A stretch of DNA of 64,000 bases from Haloterrigena sp. KLK7 (GTDB lineage Archaea; Halobacteriota; Halobacteria; Halobacteriales; Natrialbaceae). Positions within the stretch are counted from its first letter, which is position 1, and every line of letters starts with the position of its first letter. The stretch covers positions 806,001-870,000 of the forward strand of contig NZ_CP149787.1 of the NCBI RefSeq assembly GCF_037914945.1, written 5' to 3'. This document shows, in pieces, positions 1-7,948 of this stretch. The position numbers and the translations under genes are program-made. The notes under the pieces were generated by a model. That model worked only from the letters and a program-made list of their open reading frames with translations, had not been told where the DNA came from and searched no databases.

Positions 1-1
1 G

Positions 2-722
2 AGCGACGATATTCTCTCGGCGGCGTTCTCCGTCCCGAAAGGCGGCATCGCAAAGACAACCAGCGCTGGGCATATGGCCGTCTCGGGACTCCACGATCAC
101 AATCTCAATACGATCTTGATTGATCTTGCTGGCACGCAGAACGCTCTCGCCACTCAGTTCGGACTCAAAGACGAGGTTGCGGATCCAGATATCCCGATAT
201 CGATCGTCTTCAGTGACAAGTGGGATTCGCTTCGGGACAACGCCGACGAGGTCGTCGACCGGATGGTCTATGAGACCGCTGAAGGCGTCGACCTCATTCC
301 CGCGGACGACAGCCTTTCCGCGGAGGACAACGATCTCGTGAACGTCCCCCTCGAGGATCGGTATGATCGACTCGCATCGTTCATCGACGTGGAGATCACA
401 CCGCGATACGACCTCGTGCTATTCGACCTTCCGGGGAAGGGGACAATATCACGATTAGCGGCCTCCACGCCGCGGAAAACGTGATCGCACCGCTGAAACC
501 CGGCGCGTTCGAACGGTCACAATTGGAGAACCTCGAAGGAGAACTCGAGACGATCGCCGCCGACGACGACCACGATGCCGAACCGGAACTTCAGCTCGTG
601 TTCGCGCGATGGTTGATCAGACGACGAACCTCTCGAGTGAGTTCGTTGACCGACTCGAAGAAGACTATCCGGGAATATTTCGAGCACTGTACTATGGAGT
701 CATGTCCTTAAATATAATATAA
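2..722 (+). pseudogene. Frameshifted ParA/Soj-type partition ATPase, 5' end outside window
   Basis: A ParA-type P-loop (KGGIAKTT) is read at about 38-61 in the frame entering the window at base 2. The frame continues through the DLVLFDLPG segment to about 435, where homology jumps to another frame (GEGDNITISGLHAAENVIAPLKP, read in pieces). A second jump near 605 is needed to continue into VDQTTNLSSEFVDRLEEDYPGIF, which reaches a stop at 722. With two frame changes the gene is probably dead unless the sequence is wrong. ParA proteins segregate plasmids or chromosomes, so this suggests an integrated or decayed plasmid segment next to the transposase remnant. Confidence 0.75.
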
Positions 723-898
723 GCGCCAGCCATCAAAATGAAATATGAAAGTATTCCTCCGAGAAGGAATAATAAAAAATCTGTTGAAATATTAATACTG
801 ATTATGCCAAGGGTATTGAATGTATATGTGAAAAATGGAATGCCAAAAAATAACGCACTGAACATCGCACCTAGCTTTTTAAAATCCTCTTTCTCCAT
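692..898 (-). CDS. Small AT-rich two-helix membrane protein
   Basis: A 68-residue ORF starts MEKEDFKKLGAMF and has two strongly hydrophobic stretches, at about residues 12-32 and 40-62, so it is a plausible two-span membrane protein. Codon use is AT-rich, unlike almost everything else in the window, which suggests recent acquisition from a plasmid or virus. No family is recognised. It overlaps the last bases of the broken parA on the opposite strand. It could also be a chance ORF in an AT-rich patch, but the charged N-terminus followed by two clean helices favours a real gene. Confidence 0.45.
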   Translation of the reverse strand: MEKEDFKKLGAMFSALFFGIPFFTYTFNTLGIISINISTDFLLFLLGGILSYFILMAGAYIIFKDMTP

Positions 899-986
899 AT
901 ATCCTGTATGGATTGAATAATATTAAAAGTTTTGACCAAATTTAGCTAATGATTGTAATCGTCGGGATGAAATTTACCTTGCTTTA

Positions 987-1298
987 GTGGAATTAGCAGT
1001 CTATCCATGCCTAAAGCCTGCGACGCCGCGATCTCTTCGAGCGGGCGCTCGGGTAGGTCGTCTGCAGCTCGAGAACGAGTACAAGAGCATCAAGAACGAC
1101 TTCTTGGCAGAGACCTCCTCGAAAGATTACCAAGTGCGGTTGTTCTACTTCGTGTTCGCGGTGCTGCTGCACAATATCTGGCGGCTCACCGATTTTCTGT
1201 TGAAGGCTGGTGTCGGTGGTGAGATCGATTATGCGCCGGTTCTGACGGCTGGTGAATGTGTCGAGTTGGTTTGCTCACCACTACTCCCACCCGACTAG
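987..1298 (+). pseudogene. C-terminal remnant of an IS4-superfamily transposase
   Basis: The segment contains RLQLENEYKSIK, which fits the R-x3-E-x6-K part of the IS4-family Y-R-E-K signature around the catalytic glutamate. It is followed by a typical transposase tail (VRLFYFVFAVLLHNIWRLTD) and a C-terminal PPD before the stop. The first 25 or so residues do not look homologous, and the N-terminal DDE regions are missing, so this is a truncated insertion sequence. No terminal inverted repeats could be identified. It sits beside the parA remnant and the AT-rich patch. Confidence 0.75.
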
Positions 1299-1728
1299 CG
1301 CTCTACACCAGCTCGGACTGCCTGTTGTGAGTGGCGACACTCTGCGAGTGGTCGAATTTTTGGCTGTTTTCGCGTATTCGATGGCGTCTCACCGAGAACG
1401 GTGGTTGATGCGACACCGATGTGGCCGTCCGAACCACGAAAAGCCCTAGAAAAGCACAAAAATAACCCATCCCCCGAAACTCTGACGGTAACAATCAGCG
1501 ACTCGTGGCCGAACTACTACCGGCGGTTTCAGCAGCCTCGATCGGTCACTCGAGACGAAACCCGGTTGGCACCGCCGCGAACGGGGACCAACGCCCCTTC
1601 GTGGACGGATCCAACGAACAATTAGCGGTCCGCGGCCGCGAGGAACGACGGATTTCGATCGGCGTCATGGCCGATTGCGGAGCGATACGCCGTCCATAAT
1701 AATACCGGCCGTCGGTGGTCATGGGGGT
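1299..1728. other. Intergenic stretch after the IS remnant
   Basis: No convincing gene on either strand. The first part probably includes the 3' flank of the insertion sequence. A run TCCATAATAATA near 1694-1705 could serve as the TATA element of the acetyltransferase starting at 1729. Confidence 0.4.
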
Positions 1729-2607
1729 ATGAGCGCCCAGCCGCGGATGTCGCCCGAGGATCTCGACGACGAACTGGAACGGACGGTCTACGAGTACGTC
1801 GAACGAAACGGGGCCGTCGAGCCGGCCGAACTGGCGCGCGCGATCCGCATCGAATCGGGAACGACCCACTCGAAACCGGCCCGATCCGGCACCTACACCG
1901 AATCGGTCTGCCCGCCCGCCGAGGACCTCGAGTCCTGCATCGAGAGACTCACGGACCGGGGGTACCTGACCGAAACCGACGGGAAGGTCCGCCTCGCGCT
2001 CGGCGCGACGCCGACGGAACTGGACCTCGAGGACGCCACCGTCACGGTTCGACCGGCGCGGGAGGAAGACCGCGAGGGGATCGTCGAGACGATGCGCGAG
2101 GTCGCCGACGAGGGTCCCTACATCGTCGCCGAGAACGTCGCGACGCGACTCGAGCGCGACTCGGCGCTCGTACGGGCCAACGAGGAGCGCTCGCGGGTCT
2201 GTTTCGTCGCGAGTCTCGAGTCGGAATCCGATACCATCGACGACGAATCGGCCGCGGACGCGACCGACGAACCGGGCACTGAGGACGCCGACTCCGACGT
2301 CGTCGGCTGGCTCCACGTCGACGCCCACGAACTGCCGTCGCTGGCCCACACGGCCGAGCTTACCCTCGGCGTCGCACCCGAGTACCGCCGCGAGGGAATC
2401 GGCTCGAGCCTCCTCGAGTACGGCCTCGAGTGGGCCGGCGACGCCGGCTACCGGAAGTGCTACCAGAACCTGCCGGCGACCAACGAGACCGCCATCGAGT
2501 TCCTCGAGGAGAACGGCTGGCAGCGCGAGGGCGTCCACGAGCAGCAGTACCGCATCGACGACGCGTACGTCGACGAAGTGATGCTGGCCAGACACCAGTC
2601 GGCGTAG
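1729..2607 (+). CDS. GNAT-family N-acetyltransferase with N-terminal winged-helix-like region
   Basis: The C-terminal half (about residues 105-290) is a GNAT fold: the acetyl-CoA-binding motif A reads TLGVAPEYRREGIGSSLLEYGL and is followed by the usual N-x-x-A-x-x-F-x-E-x-x-G-W segment (NETAIEFLEENGW). The first 90 residues resemble a small helical or winged-helix domain (LERTVYEYVERNGAVEPAELARAI), which could bind DNA or a protein substrate. An Asp/Glu-rich insertion lies between GNAT strands at about residues 165-190. The start at 1729 is chosen over 1675 because the upstream part overlaps promoter-like sequence and does not look coding. Substrate unknown. Confidence 0.85.
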   Translation: MSAQPRMSPEDLDDELERTVYEYVERNGAVEPAELARAIRIESGTTHSKPARSGTYTESVCPPAEDLESCIERLTDRGYLTETDGKVRLALGATPTELDLEDATVTVRPAREEDREGIVETMREVADEGPYIVAENVATRLERDSALVRANEERSRVCFVASLESESDTIDDESAADATDEPGTEDADSDVVGWLHVDAHELPSLAHTAELTLGVAPEYRREGIGSSLLEYGLEWAGDAGYRKCYQNLPATNETAIEFLEENGWQREGVHEQQYRIDDAYVDEVMLARHQSA

Positions 2608-2683
2608 CGGAATCGAACAGCGAGTACTCGCCGGTTTGATGTCGTCACTCACGAGCGGTAGTCGCGACCATACTCACGATCAC

Positions 2684-2691
2684 ATTTATAA
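2684..2691 (+). promoter_or_regulatory. TATA box of the 2715 gene
   Basis: ATTTATAA lies 24 bases before the ATG at 2715, the spacing expected for a leaderless haloarchaeal transcript. No ribosome-binding site precedes the ATG. Confidence 0.5.
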
Positions 2692-2714
2692 CCAGACACG
2701 ACGTATAGGGAACT

Positions 2715-3095
2715 ATGGCAACGGAATCAGTCCTCCAGACGGGATTCTACGTCGTGACAGGACTGGCCGGGATCACCGTATTCTGCGACGGGTTACTCTT
2801 CCGGCGAACCGAGCGAGGTGGATCGCATCCCGCGCTCGTTCCGATGTTCCTCGGCGGAATCGCACTCGCGGCGATCGGTATCAGCGGCGTCGTCGGACTC
2901 GCGCCGAATTGGATCGGGACAGTGGCCGAGTTCCTGCCTCGGCTGGACCGAGTCGATCAGTTTCATCGACTCGCGACGAGCAGTATGCTCACGCTGTTGC
3001 TGTTCGTCGTCCTACCGAGACGGATCCTCGGAATCGATAACAGCCTCACGATGCGAGCGCTCTCCGACGCCGTCGCCGCGGACGGCAGCGACTGA
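2715..3095 (+). CDS. Conserved-type membrane protein of unknown function
   Basis: 126 residues with three likely membrane segments (about 5-24, 42-63 and 90-108) and a short acidic C-terminus. The first helix contains FYVVTGLAGITVFCDGLLF and the second is glycine-rich. No family recognised. It is transcribed alone from a clear TATA box and is flanked by genes of unrelated character, so context gives no clue to function. Confidence 0.7.
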   Translation: MATESVLQTGFYVVTGLAGITVFCDGLLFRRTERGGSHPALVPMFLGGIALAAIGISGVVGLAPNWIGTVAEFLPRLDRVDQFHRLATSSMLTLLLFVVLPRRILGIDNSLTMRALSDAVAADGSD

Positions 3096-3242
3096 CCGCG
3101 CGGACCGACCGCACGGCAGGCGTATTCCACGGCTCTCGCCGATAGCTCGAGTCGTATCGAGCGTACGCGACACGACGGCTCTGTGGAACGGGACTCGTAG
3201 GGCAGCCGTAGTTTCTTCCCGACCGCGGCCCATACTCGCGGT

Positions 3243-3629
3243 ATGGACGAGATCACACTCGGTGTGCCGAAACCGGTTCTGGAGCGACTGCCCGAGGACG
3301 ACGAGACCGCCGCGGCGGACATGCAGGAGGCCGTCGCCGGCTGGGAACAGCGACTCAACCGCGCGATCGAGGACGCCGACGACGACCGCGAGGCGGCGGG
3401 TCGCGTCCTCGAGGCGATCGAACGGTTCGAGGACCGCCGCGAGACCTACGACGACCTCGTGCCGGAGCTGCGGGCGTGGGGGCAGTCGCCGATCTACGCG
3501 ATCGCGTGGCGGACGCTGTACGCCGACGTCATCGCCCAGCTCTACGACCACGACGACCTCGCCGACCACCTCGAGCGCGAGCGGAACGCCCGGCTGGTCG
3601 AGGACGGCATTCGATTGCAGGATCTGTAG
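3243..3629 (+). CDS. Acidic helical protein of unknown function
   Basis: 128 residues, soluble, strongly acidic and predicted mostly helical, with charged repeats such as ERLPEDDETAAADMQEAV and EAIERFEDRRETYDDLV. No motif recognised. Codon use fits the genome and there is no overlapping better ORF. The upstream 147 bases hold no other gene. Confidence 0.7.
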   Translation: MDEITLGVPKPVLERLPEDDETAAADMQEAVAGWEQRLNRAIEDADDDREAAGRVLEAIERFEDRRETYDDLVPELRAWGQSPIYAIAWRTLYADVIAQLYDHDDLADHLERERNARLVEDGIRLQDL

Positions 3630-3667
3630 GCGGGCCGTACCGATAGCCGCTGCCTCGAGGCGCCCCT

Positions 3668-3691
3668 CCGGAGGGCTATATATCCCTCCGG
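3668..3691. promoter_or_regulatory. Perfect 8-bp inverted repeat around a TATA box
   Basis: Arms CCGGAGGG and CCCTCCGG flank the 8-base spacer CTATATAT. The spacer looks like a TATA element for the gene starting at 3722 or 3782, so the repeat could be an operator where a dimer blocks TBP, or a hairpin ending the upstream transcript. Confidence 0.45.
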
Positions 3692-3781
3692 GAGCGTAAT
3701 TCACGGCAGTCGACGGATGCCGTGCGCCGGATCGCCGGGAGCCACAACGATTTTGCGCTCGCCCGTGACCTGAGACCTACC

Positions 3782-4300
3782 GTGGCCTCGACCGACGACC
3801 GCGACGCCGCCGACGCGATCGATCTGACGACGCGCGTGCGCCGTCGCGTTCTCCCGACGCTTCACCGCATCAAGGAACCGTTCGGTGGGTTCGCGCAGTG
3901 TCTCCAGCACCCCGACGAGTACGTGGGGACGGTCCCGCACGGCCTCGAGGCGTTCCGCGCGGACCTCGAGGCGATGGCGTTCGAACCGGAACCGATCGCC
4001 TCCCTGAAGATCCATCGAGACGGGCGACCGTCGGCCGGCAGCTGGGTCCGACGGCGGTCGCCGCTCTCGTCCTGGCAACTGCACGTCGCGGTGTTTCAGG
4101 ACGGCAACGGGGCGGTCGACGTGTTCGCCCACCGCGAGTACTCGTGGCTGCGCCACCCGTACAGACACTACACGTGCGAAGGATGGGACACCGAGGGCGG
4201 CGTCGAACGGATGCGATCGCTGCTCGCTGACCACGACGTGACGTACCGGATCGACCGCCCGCGGTCCGGAGACGACGATTTACCCCAGTTCGACCACTAA
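3782..4300 (+). CDS. Protein of unknown function
   Basis: About 172 residues from a GTG at 3782. An alternative GTG at 3722 would add 20 residues that look less coding. The protein is soluble, with Trp/His-rich segments (SSWQLHVAVFQ, REYSWLRHPYRHYTCEGWDTEGG) in a likely alpha/beta core. No family recognised. The TATA-containing inverted repeat at 3668-3691 lies upstream. The compact Trp/Tyr/His segment resembles small haloarchaeal proteins of unknown function, but I cannot assign it. Confidence 0.65.
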   Translation: MASTDDRDAADAIDLTTRVRRRVLPTLHRIKEPFGGFAQCLQHPDEYVGTVPHGLEAFRADLEAMAFEPEPIASLKIHRDGRPSAGSWVRRRSPLSSWQLHVAVFQDGNGAVDVFAHREYSWLRHPYRHYTCEGWDTEGGVERMRSLLADHDVTYRIDRPRSGDDDLPQFDH

Positions 4301-4363
4301 CGAGCTCGACGGCGTGTGAATACAGACCAAGGCTTCAAACCCGCGCGGTCGATAGGGATAGGT

Positions 4364-4714
4364 ATGGAGTTTGCAGTTTCGCGGGCCGGAACGACCCGTA
4401 TCACCCTCCACGGGGGAAGCGACACGACCGCCTGCGACGACGCGACCGAGCAACTCGCCGAGAACCTCGAGCGCCTCGCGGCCGAGGGAACCATCGCCGA
4501 CTGGGAGATCGACGACGCCGACGTGTACGAGCACCCGACCGCGCCCTTCGACCCGTACACGATCACCCTCGAGTTCTCCGTGACCGTCGTCGTCGACGCC
4601 GCGGACGCCGACGCGGCGGCGGAGATCGGTGCCAGCGCGATCGCCGACGCGCTCGAAACTGCCGACGTCGACGCCGTCAGCTACACGTCCGCGGCGGCGG
4701 CCTCGGTCGCCTGA
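4364..4714 (+). CDS. Small acidic protein of unknown function
   Basis: 116 residues from the ATG at 4364, which follows GATAGGGATAGGT. The sequence alternates beta-like stretches (MEFAVSRAGTTRITLHGG, YTITLEFSVTVVV) with an Ala/Asp-rich helix repeat, suggesting a small alpha/beta fold. No motif or family recognised. It lies 95 bases before the ubiquitin-like gene on the same strand but probably has its own promoter. Confidence 0.7.
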   Translation: MEFAVSRAGTTRITLHGGSDTTACDDATEQLAENLERLAAEGTIADWEIDDADVYEHPTAPFDPYTITLEFSVTVVVDAADADAAAEIGASAIADALETADVDAVSYTSAAAASVA

Positions 4715-4809
4715 CGACCAACAGAGCGGGCCGACGATCGACGGTCGACCGTCGACCGTCGCCGCGGTCGGCCACCCGAACTTATGCGATTCCGCGACCA
4801 TCACTCGGT

Positions 4810-5100
4810 ATGGAACTCGAATTGCGGTTTTTCGCGACCTTTCGGGAGGCCGTCGGCGAGAAGGAACGGACGGAATCGTTCGACGACGACGCCGCGGTCG
4901 GCGACGTGCTGGCCGCTCTCGAGGCCGAGTACGAGGGCCTCGAGGGCCAGTTGCTCGAGACGGACGGGTCGGACCGCGCGATCAGGGCGCAGTTGAGCGT
5001 GCTGAAGAACGGCCGCGACGTGACCCACATGGCGGGTCCGGAGACAGACCTCGAGGACGGCGATCGGCTGTCAGTGTTTCCGCCGGTCGCGGGCGGGTAG
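4810..5100 (+). CDS. Ubiquitin-like small archaeal modifier (MoaD/SAMP family)
   Basis: 96 residues with the beta-grasp pattern of MoaD/ThiS: MELELRFFATFREAVG at the N-terminus, an ALEAEYEGLEG helix, a VLKNGRDV strand and a C-terminal FPPVAGG ending in the di-glycine that is adenylated and then thiocarboxylated or conjugated to lysines. It closely resembles the Haloferax SAMP1/SAMP3 type as I remember them. Roles would be sulfur delivery for molybdopterin or tungstopterin and protein conjugation. The tungsten enzymes encoded in this window need such a cofactor. A second family member at 58673 lacks a terminal di-glycine. Confidence 0.85.
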   Translation: MELELRFFATFREAVGEKERTESFDDDAAVGDVLAALEAEYEGLEGQLLETDGSDRAIRAQLSVLKNGRDVTHMAGPETDLEDGDRLSVFPPVAGG

Positions 5101-5313
5101 CGGTATCGCGCGTCCGTCGGAACCGTTGGATCCTGACGACGCTGGTCGTCAGTCACCGTCGAATCGGTTTTCGAGGGTCGACCGAATCGTACCGAGACCG
5201 CCCACGCTGGTTACCTGTTAGATTGGTTGGGAAACTTAATTCCGGCACTTGCAGTCTCACGCGACTCTTCTTTCGTCGGTGGTAGCGGAGACGTCACTCG
5301 AGTCTCCAGATAC

Positions 5314-6690
5314 ATGTCTGATCCACTCACTCGCGACTCGATCGTCGTCCCGGCCGTCTCCGTCCCGAGTTCCGACTGCTGTCTCCGCTCGCTGTCGCCG
5401 ACCGGCGTTCACACGATCGTCGTCTCCGAGGAGCCGACGGCGAAATCGTTCTGCTCGAGACACTGCGACGAAGCCGTGCTGGTTCCCGACCCGACGACGG
5501 ACCTCGAGGGGTACGCCACGGCCCTGTTCGCGCTCGCTCGGCGCGAGGACGTTCGGACCGTCGTTCCCACCCGCGAGCCGGACGCGTTCGTCCTCTCGAA
5601 GTACCGGGACGCCTTCGCCGAGCACGTCGCGACGCCGTGGCCGACCCTCGAGACGCTCCGCCGCGTTCACGATCGGGTCCGGCTGGCCGAGGCGGCCGAG
5701 GCCGCCGGCGTCCCGGTTCCCGAGACGCGGCCGCTCGAGGCGGTCGACACGATCTCTCGACCGTCGGTCGTCAAGTCCCGGTACAACATCCTCGTCGACG
5801 AGTACGTCGAATCGGTTCCGCCGGGGCGAGTGCGACGGAGCAAGACCGTCGAACACCTGCAGCCGGGCGCGGCGGTGGAGCCGGCGTCGCTGCGCGAGAC
5901 GTTCGGCCACGATCCGATCGTCCAGGAGTTCGTCCCGATCGACGAGGAGTACATGGTCGGGGCCCTCTACGAGCGCGGCGAGCCCGTGGCGACGGTCCAG
6001 CACAGACAGTTCCGCGGGACGTCCTACACCGGCGGCGGCGGCGTCTACCGCGAATCGATCCGCGACGACGACCTCGAGGACGTCGCGCTGTCGTTGCTCG
6101 ACGAACTCGAGTGGCACGGCCTCGCCTGCATCGAGTACATGCGCCACCCCGGGACGGGCGAGTTCTACCTCACGGAGATCAATCCCCGCCTGTGGACCTC
6201 GCTCGCCGCGAACGCGCGGATGGGCGCCGACTTCCCGCGGTACTACTGGCGGCTGGCGACCGACCGCGCCGACGAGATCGACGCCGGCTACGACGTCGGC
6301 GTCGGCTGTCACTACCTCAAGGGCGAACTGGCCCACGTCTTGAGCCACCTCCACGACGACTCCGACCTGGTCGATCGCCCGTCGATCGCGGACACGCTTC
6401 GGGCGATCGGCCGCTCCTGTTACGACCAGCCCAACTTCGATCTCCTGAGTCGCGACGACCCCTGGCCCTTCGTACAGGACGTCCTCACCGAACTCGACCG
6501 GGGCGTCCTCGAGGGAGTTGGACCGGCCGACCTCGGCTATCGCGCCAGCGGCGCCGAGCGACCGGTCGACTGGCGCGAAGCGGCGCCCGCCGACGCGGTG
6601 ACGGACGCGAACGCCGACGTACACGCGTCCTCGGGGCGAGACCGACGGCCGCCGCTGCGCGAGTCAGCCGAGGACCGGGGCTCCCCGTGA
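5314..6690 (+). CDS. ATP-grasp carboxylate-amine ligase-type enzyme
   Basis: About 458 residues from the ATG at 5314. The N-terminal domain resembles a pre-ATP-grasp fold (VVPAVSVPSSDCC). The central region is an ATP-grasp with PSVVKSR, IVQEFVPIDEEYMVGALY and the metal-binding EINPRLWTSLAAN, in which Glu and Asn would hold magnesium. Members form C-N bonds between a carboxylate and an amine through an acyl-phosphate; the substrate here is not evident. The C-terminal 150 residues contain GCHYLKGELAHVLSHL and a less conserved acidic tail. It is a single-gene unit. Confidence 0.8.
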   Translation: MSDPLTRDSIVVPAVSVPSSDCCLRSLSPTGVHTIVVSEEPTAKSFCSRHCDEAVLVPDPTTDLEGYATALFALARREDVRTVVPTREPDAFVLSKYRDAFAEHVATPWPTLETLRRVHDRVRLAEAAEAAGVPVPETRPLEAVDTISRPSVVKSRYNILVDEYVESVPPGRVRRSKTVEHLQPGAAVEPASLRETFGHDPIVQEFVPIDEEYMVGALYERGEPVATVQHRQFRGTSYTGGGGVYRESIRDDDLEDVALSLLDELEWHGLACIEYMRHPGTGEFYLTEINPRLWTSLAANARMGADFPRYYWRLATDRADEIDAGYDVGVGCHYLKGELAHVLSHLHDDSDLVDRPSIADTLRAIGRSCYDQPNFDLLSRDDPWPFVQDVLTELDRGVLEGVGPADLGYRASGAERPVDWREAAPADAVTDANADVHASSGRDRRPPLRESAEDRGSP

Positions 6691-6789
6691 GCTGATCGGC
6701 TCCGAGTCGAACGAGAACGAGACACAACCCGACGCCGGTTCCGAGAACGTTTAGGCGGCGATCCGCCGAGAGTGAAACAGAACGACGCG

Positions 6790-7560
6790 ATGGCGACGGA
6801 CACCGAATCGGACGCGGCCGCTCGAAGCACCGCGAGCGACGCGACTGGCGACGACGGACCGGATTCGGACCCGGAGCGCGTCACGTTCGGCTGGGACGGG
6901 CTTCGCGCCGGCTTTCTGGCCTGTCTGCCCGTCGCCGTCGGCGTCGGCGGCTACGGGGTCGCGTTCGGCGTCCTCGCGAATCAGGCGGGGCTGAGTCTCG
7001 CGGAGGCGGCGCTGATGAGCATGACCGTCTTCGCGGGCGCCTCCCAGATCATCGCCGTCGAACTCTGGGCGGATCCGATCCCGATCGCGGCGATCGTCGC
7101 CACGACGTTCGCGGTCAACGTGCGCTACTCGCTGATGGGGGCGGCGCTGCAGCCGTGGTTTCGCCACCTCTCGCCGAGCCAGATCTACTCGAGTCTCGTG
7201 TTGATGGCCGACGAGAACTGGGCGCTGTCGATGCAGGAGCTCGCGTCGGGGAGTCGCCGCGGCGCCTTCCTGCTGGGCAGCGGCGTCGCGCTCTGGCTGT
7301 GCTGGGTCGGATCGACGATCCTTGGCGTCCTCGCCGGGGAGTCCGTCGGCGATCCGGCGCAGTACGGCGTCGACTTCATCCTCGCCGCCGTCTTCGTCGC
7401 GCTCGCCGTCGAGCTCTGGGACGGGCGGTCGACGCTGGCGCCGTGGCTCGTCGCGCTGGCCACGAGCGTCCTCGCGGCGAACGCCCTCCCGGGCCAGTGG
7501 TACATCCCCCTGGGCGGGTTCGCCGCGGCCGTCGTCGAGGTGGTGAGACACGATGGCTGA
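6790..7560 (+). CDS. azlC: AzlC-family branched-chain amino acid exporter, large subunit
   Basis: 256 residues from ATG 6790 (a GTG at 6772 is possible). The first 35 residues are hydrophilic and acidic; then come about five membrane segments typical of AzlC: AGFLACLPVAVGVGGYGVAFG, the MTVFAGASQIIAVELW segment and TTFAVNVRYSLMGAAL, which are family signatures. AzlC works with the small AzlD subunit to export branched-chain amino acids or analogues. The stop overlaps the start of azlD by 8 bases, so they are co-translated. Confidence 0.9.
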   Translation: MATDTESDAAARSTASDATGDDGPDSDPERVTFGWDGLRAGFLACLPVAVGVGGYGVAFGVLANQAGLSLAEAALMSMTVFAGASQIIAVELWADPIPIAAIVATTFAVNVRYSLMGAALQPWFRHLSPSQIYSSLVLMADENWALSMQELASGSRRGAFLLGSGVALWLCWVGSTILGVLAGESVGDPAQYGVDFILAAVFVALAVELWDGRSTLAPWLVALATSVLAANALPGQWYIPLGGFAAAVVEVVRHDG

Positions 7561-7867
7561 CGTCCTCTCGCTGGAGCCGCTGGTCGTCGGCGTCATCCTC
7601 GCGATGACCGTCGTCACGGTCATCGCGAAGGTCGGCGGCATCTGGCTCGTCCGCCACGTCGAGGTGAGCGACCGGCTGCAGGCGGGGCTCGACGTCCTGC
7701 CGGGCGCGATCGTGATCGCCGTCCTCGGACCGGAGCTGGCGGCCGGCGGGCCGGCCGAGTGGGGCGCGGCCGCGCTCGTGCTGGTGGTGATGTGGCGGAC
7801 CGAGAGCATCGTCCTCGCGCTGGTGACCGGCGTCGTCGCCGTGGTCTCGCTCCGGACGCTGCTCTGA
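7553..7867 (+). CDS. azlD: AzlD-family small exporter subunit
   Basis: 104 residues with four hydrophobic segments, matching AzlD in size and position directly after azlC with overlapping frames. It contains MTVVTVIAKVGGIWLVRHVEV and LDVLPGAIVIAVLGPELAAGG, characteristic of the family. It is required with AzlC for export of branched-chain amino acids. No unusual features. Confidence 0.88.
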   Translation: MADVLSLEPLVVGVILAMTVVTVIAKVGGIWLVRHVEVSDRLQAGLDVLPGAIVIAVLGPELAAGGPAEWGAAALVLVVMWRTESIVLALVTGVVAVVSLRTLL

Positions 7868-7948
7868 TCGACGAGAACGGCGAACGAACAGCTCCTCTGA
7901 GACATCACGGCTGCGAGTACTCGAGGCGAAAGTGGACGCAGACGGCAG

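Noticed and set aside
1401-1700. Several short ORFs after the transposase remnant
   Set aside because: No protein-like pattern; probably the non-coding 3' flank of the IS and the GNAT promoter.
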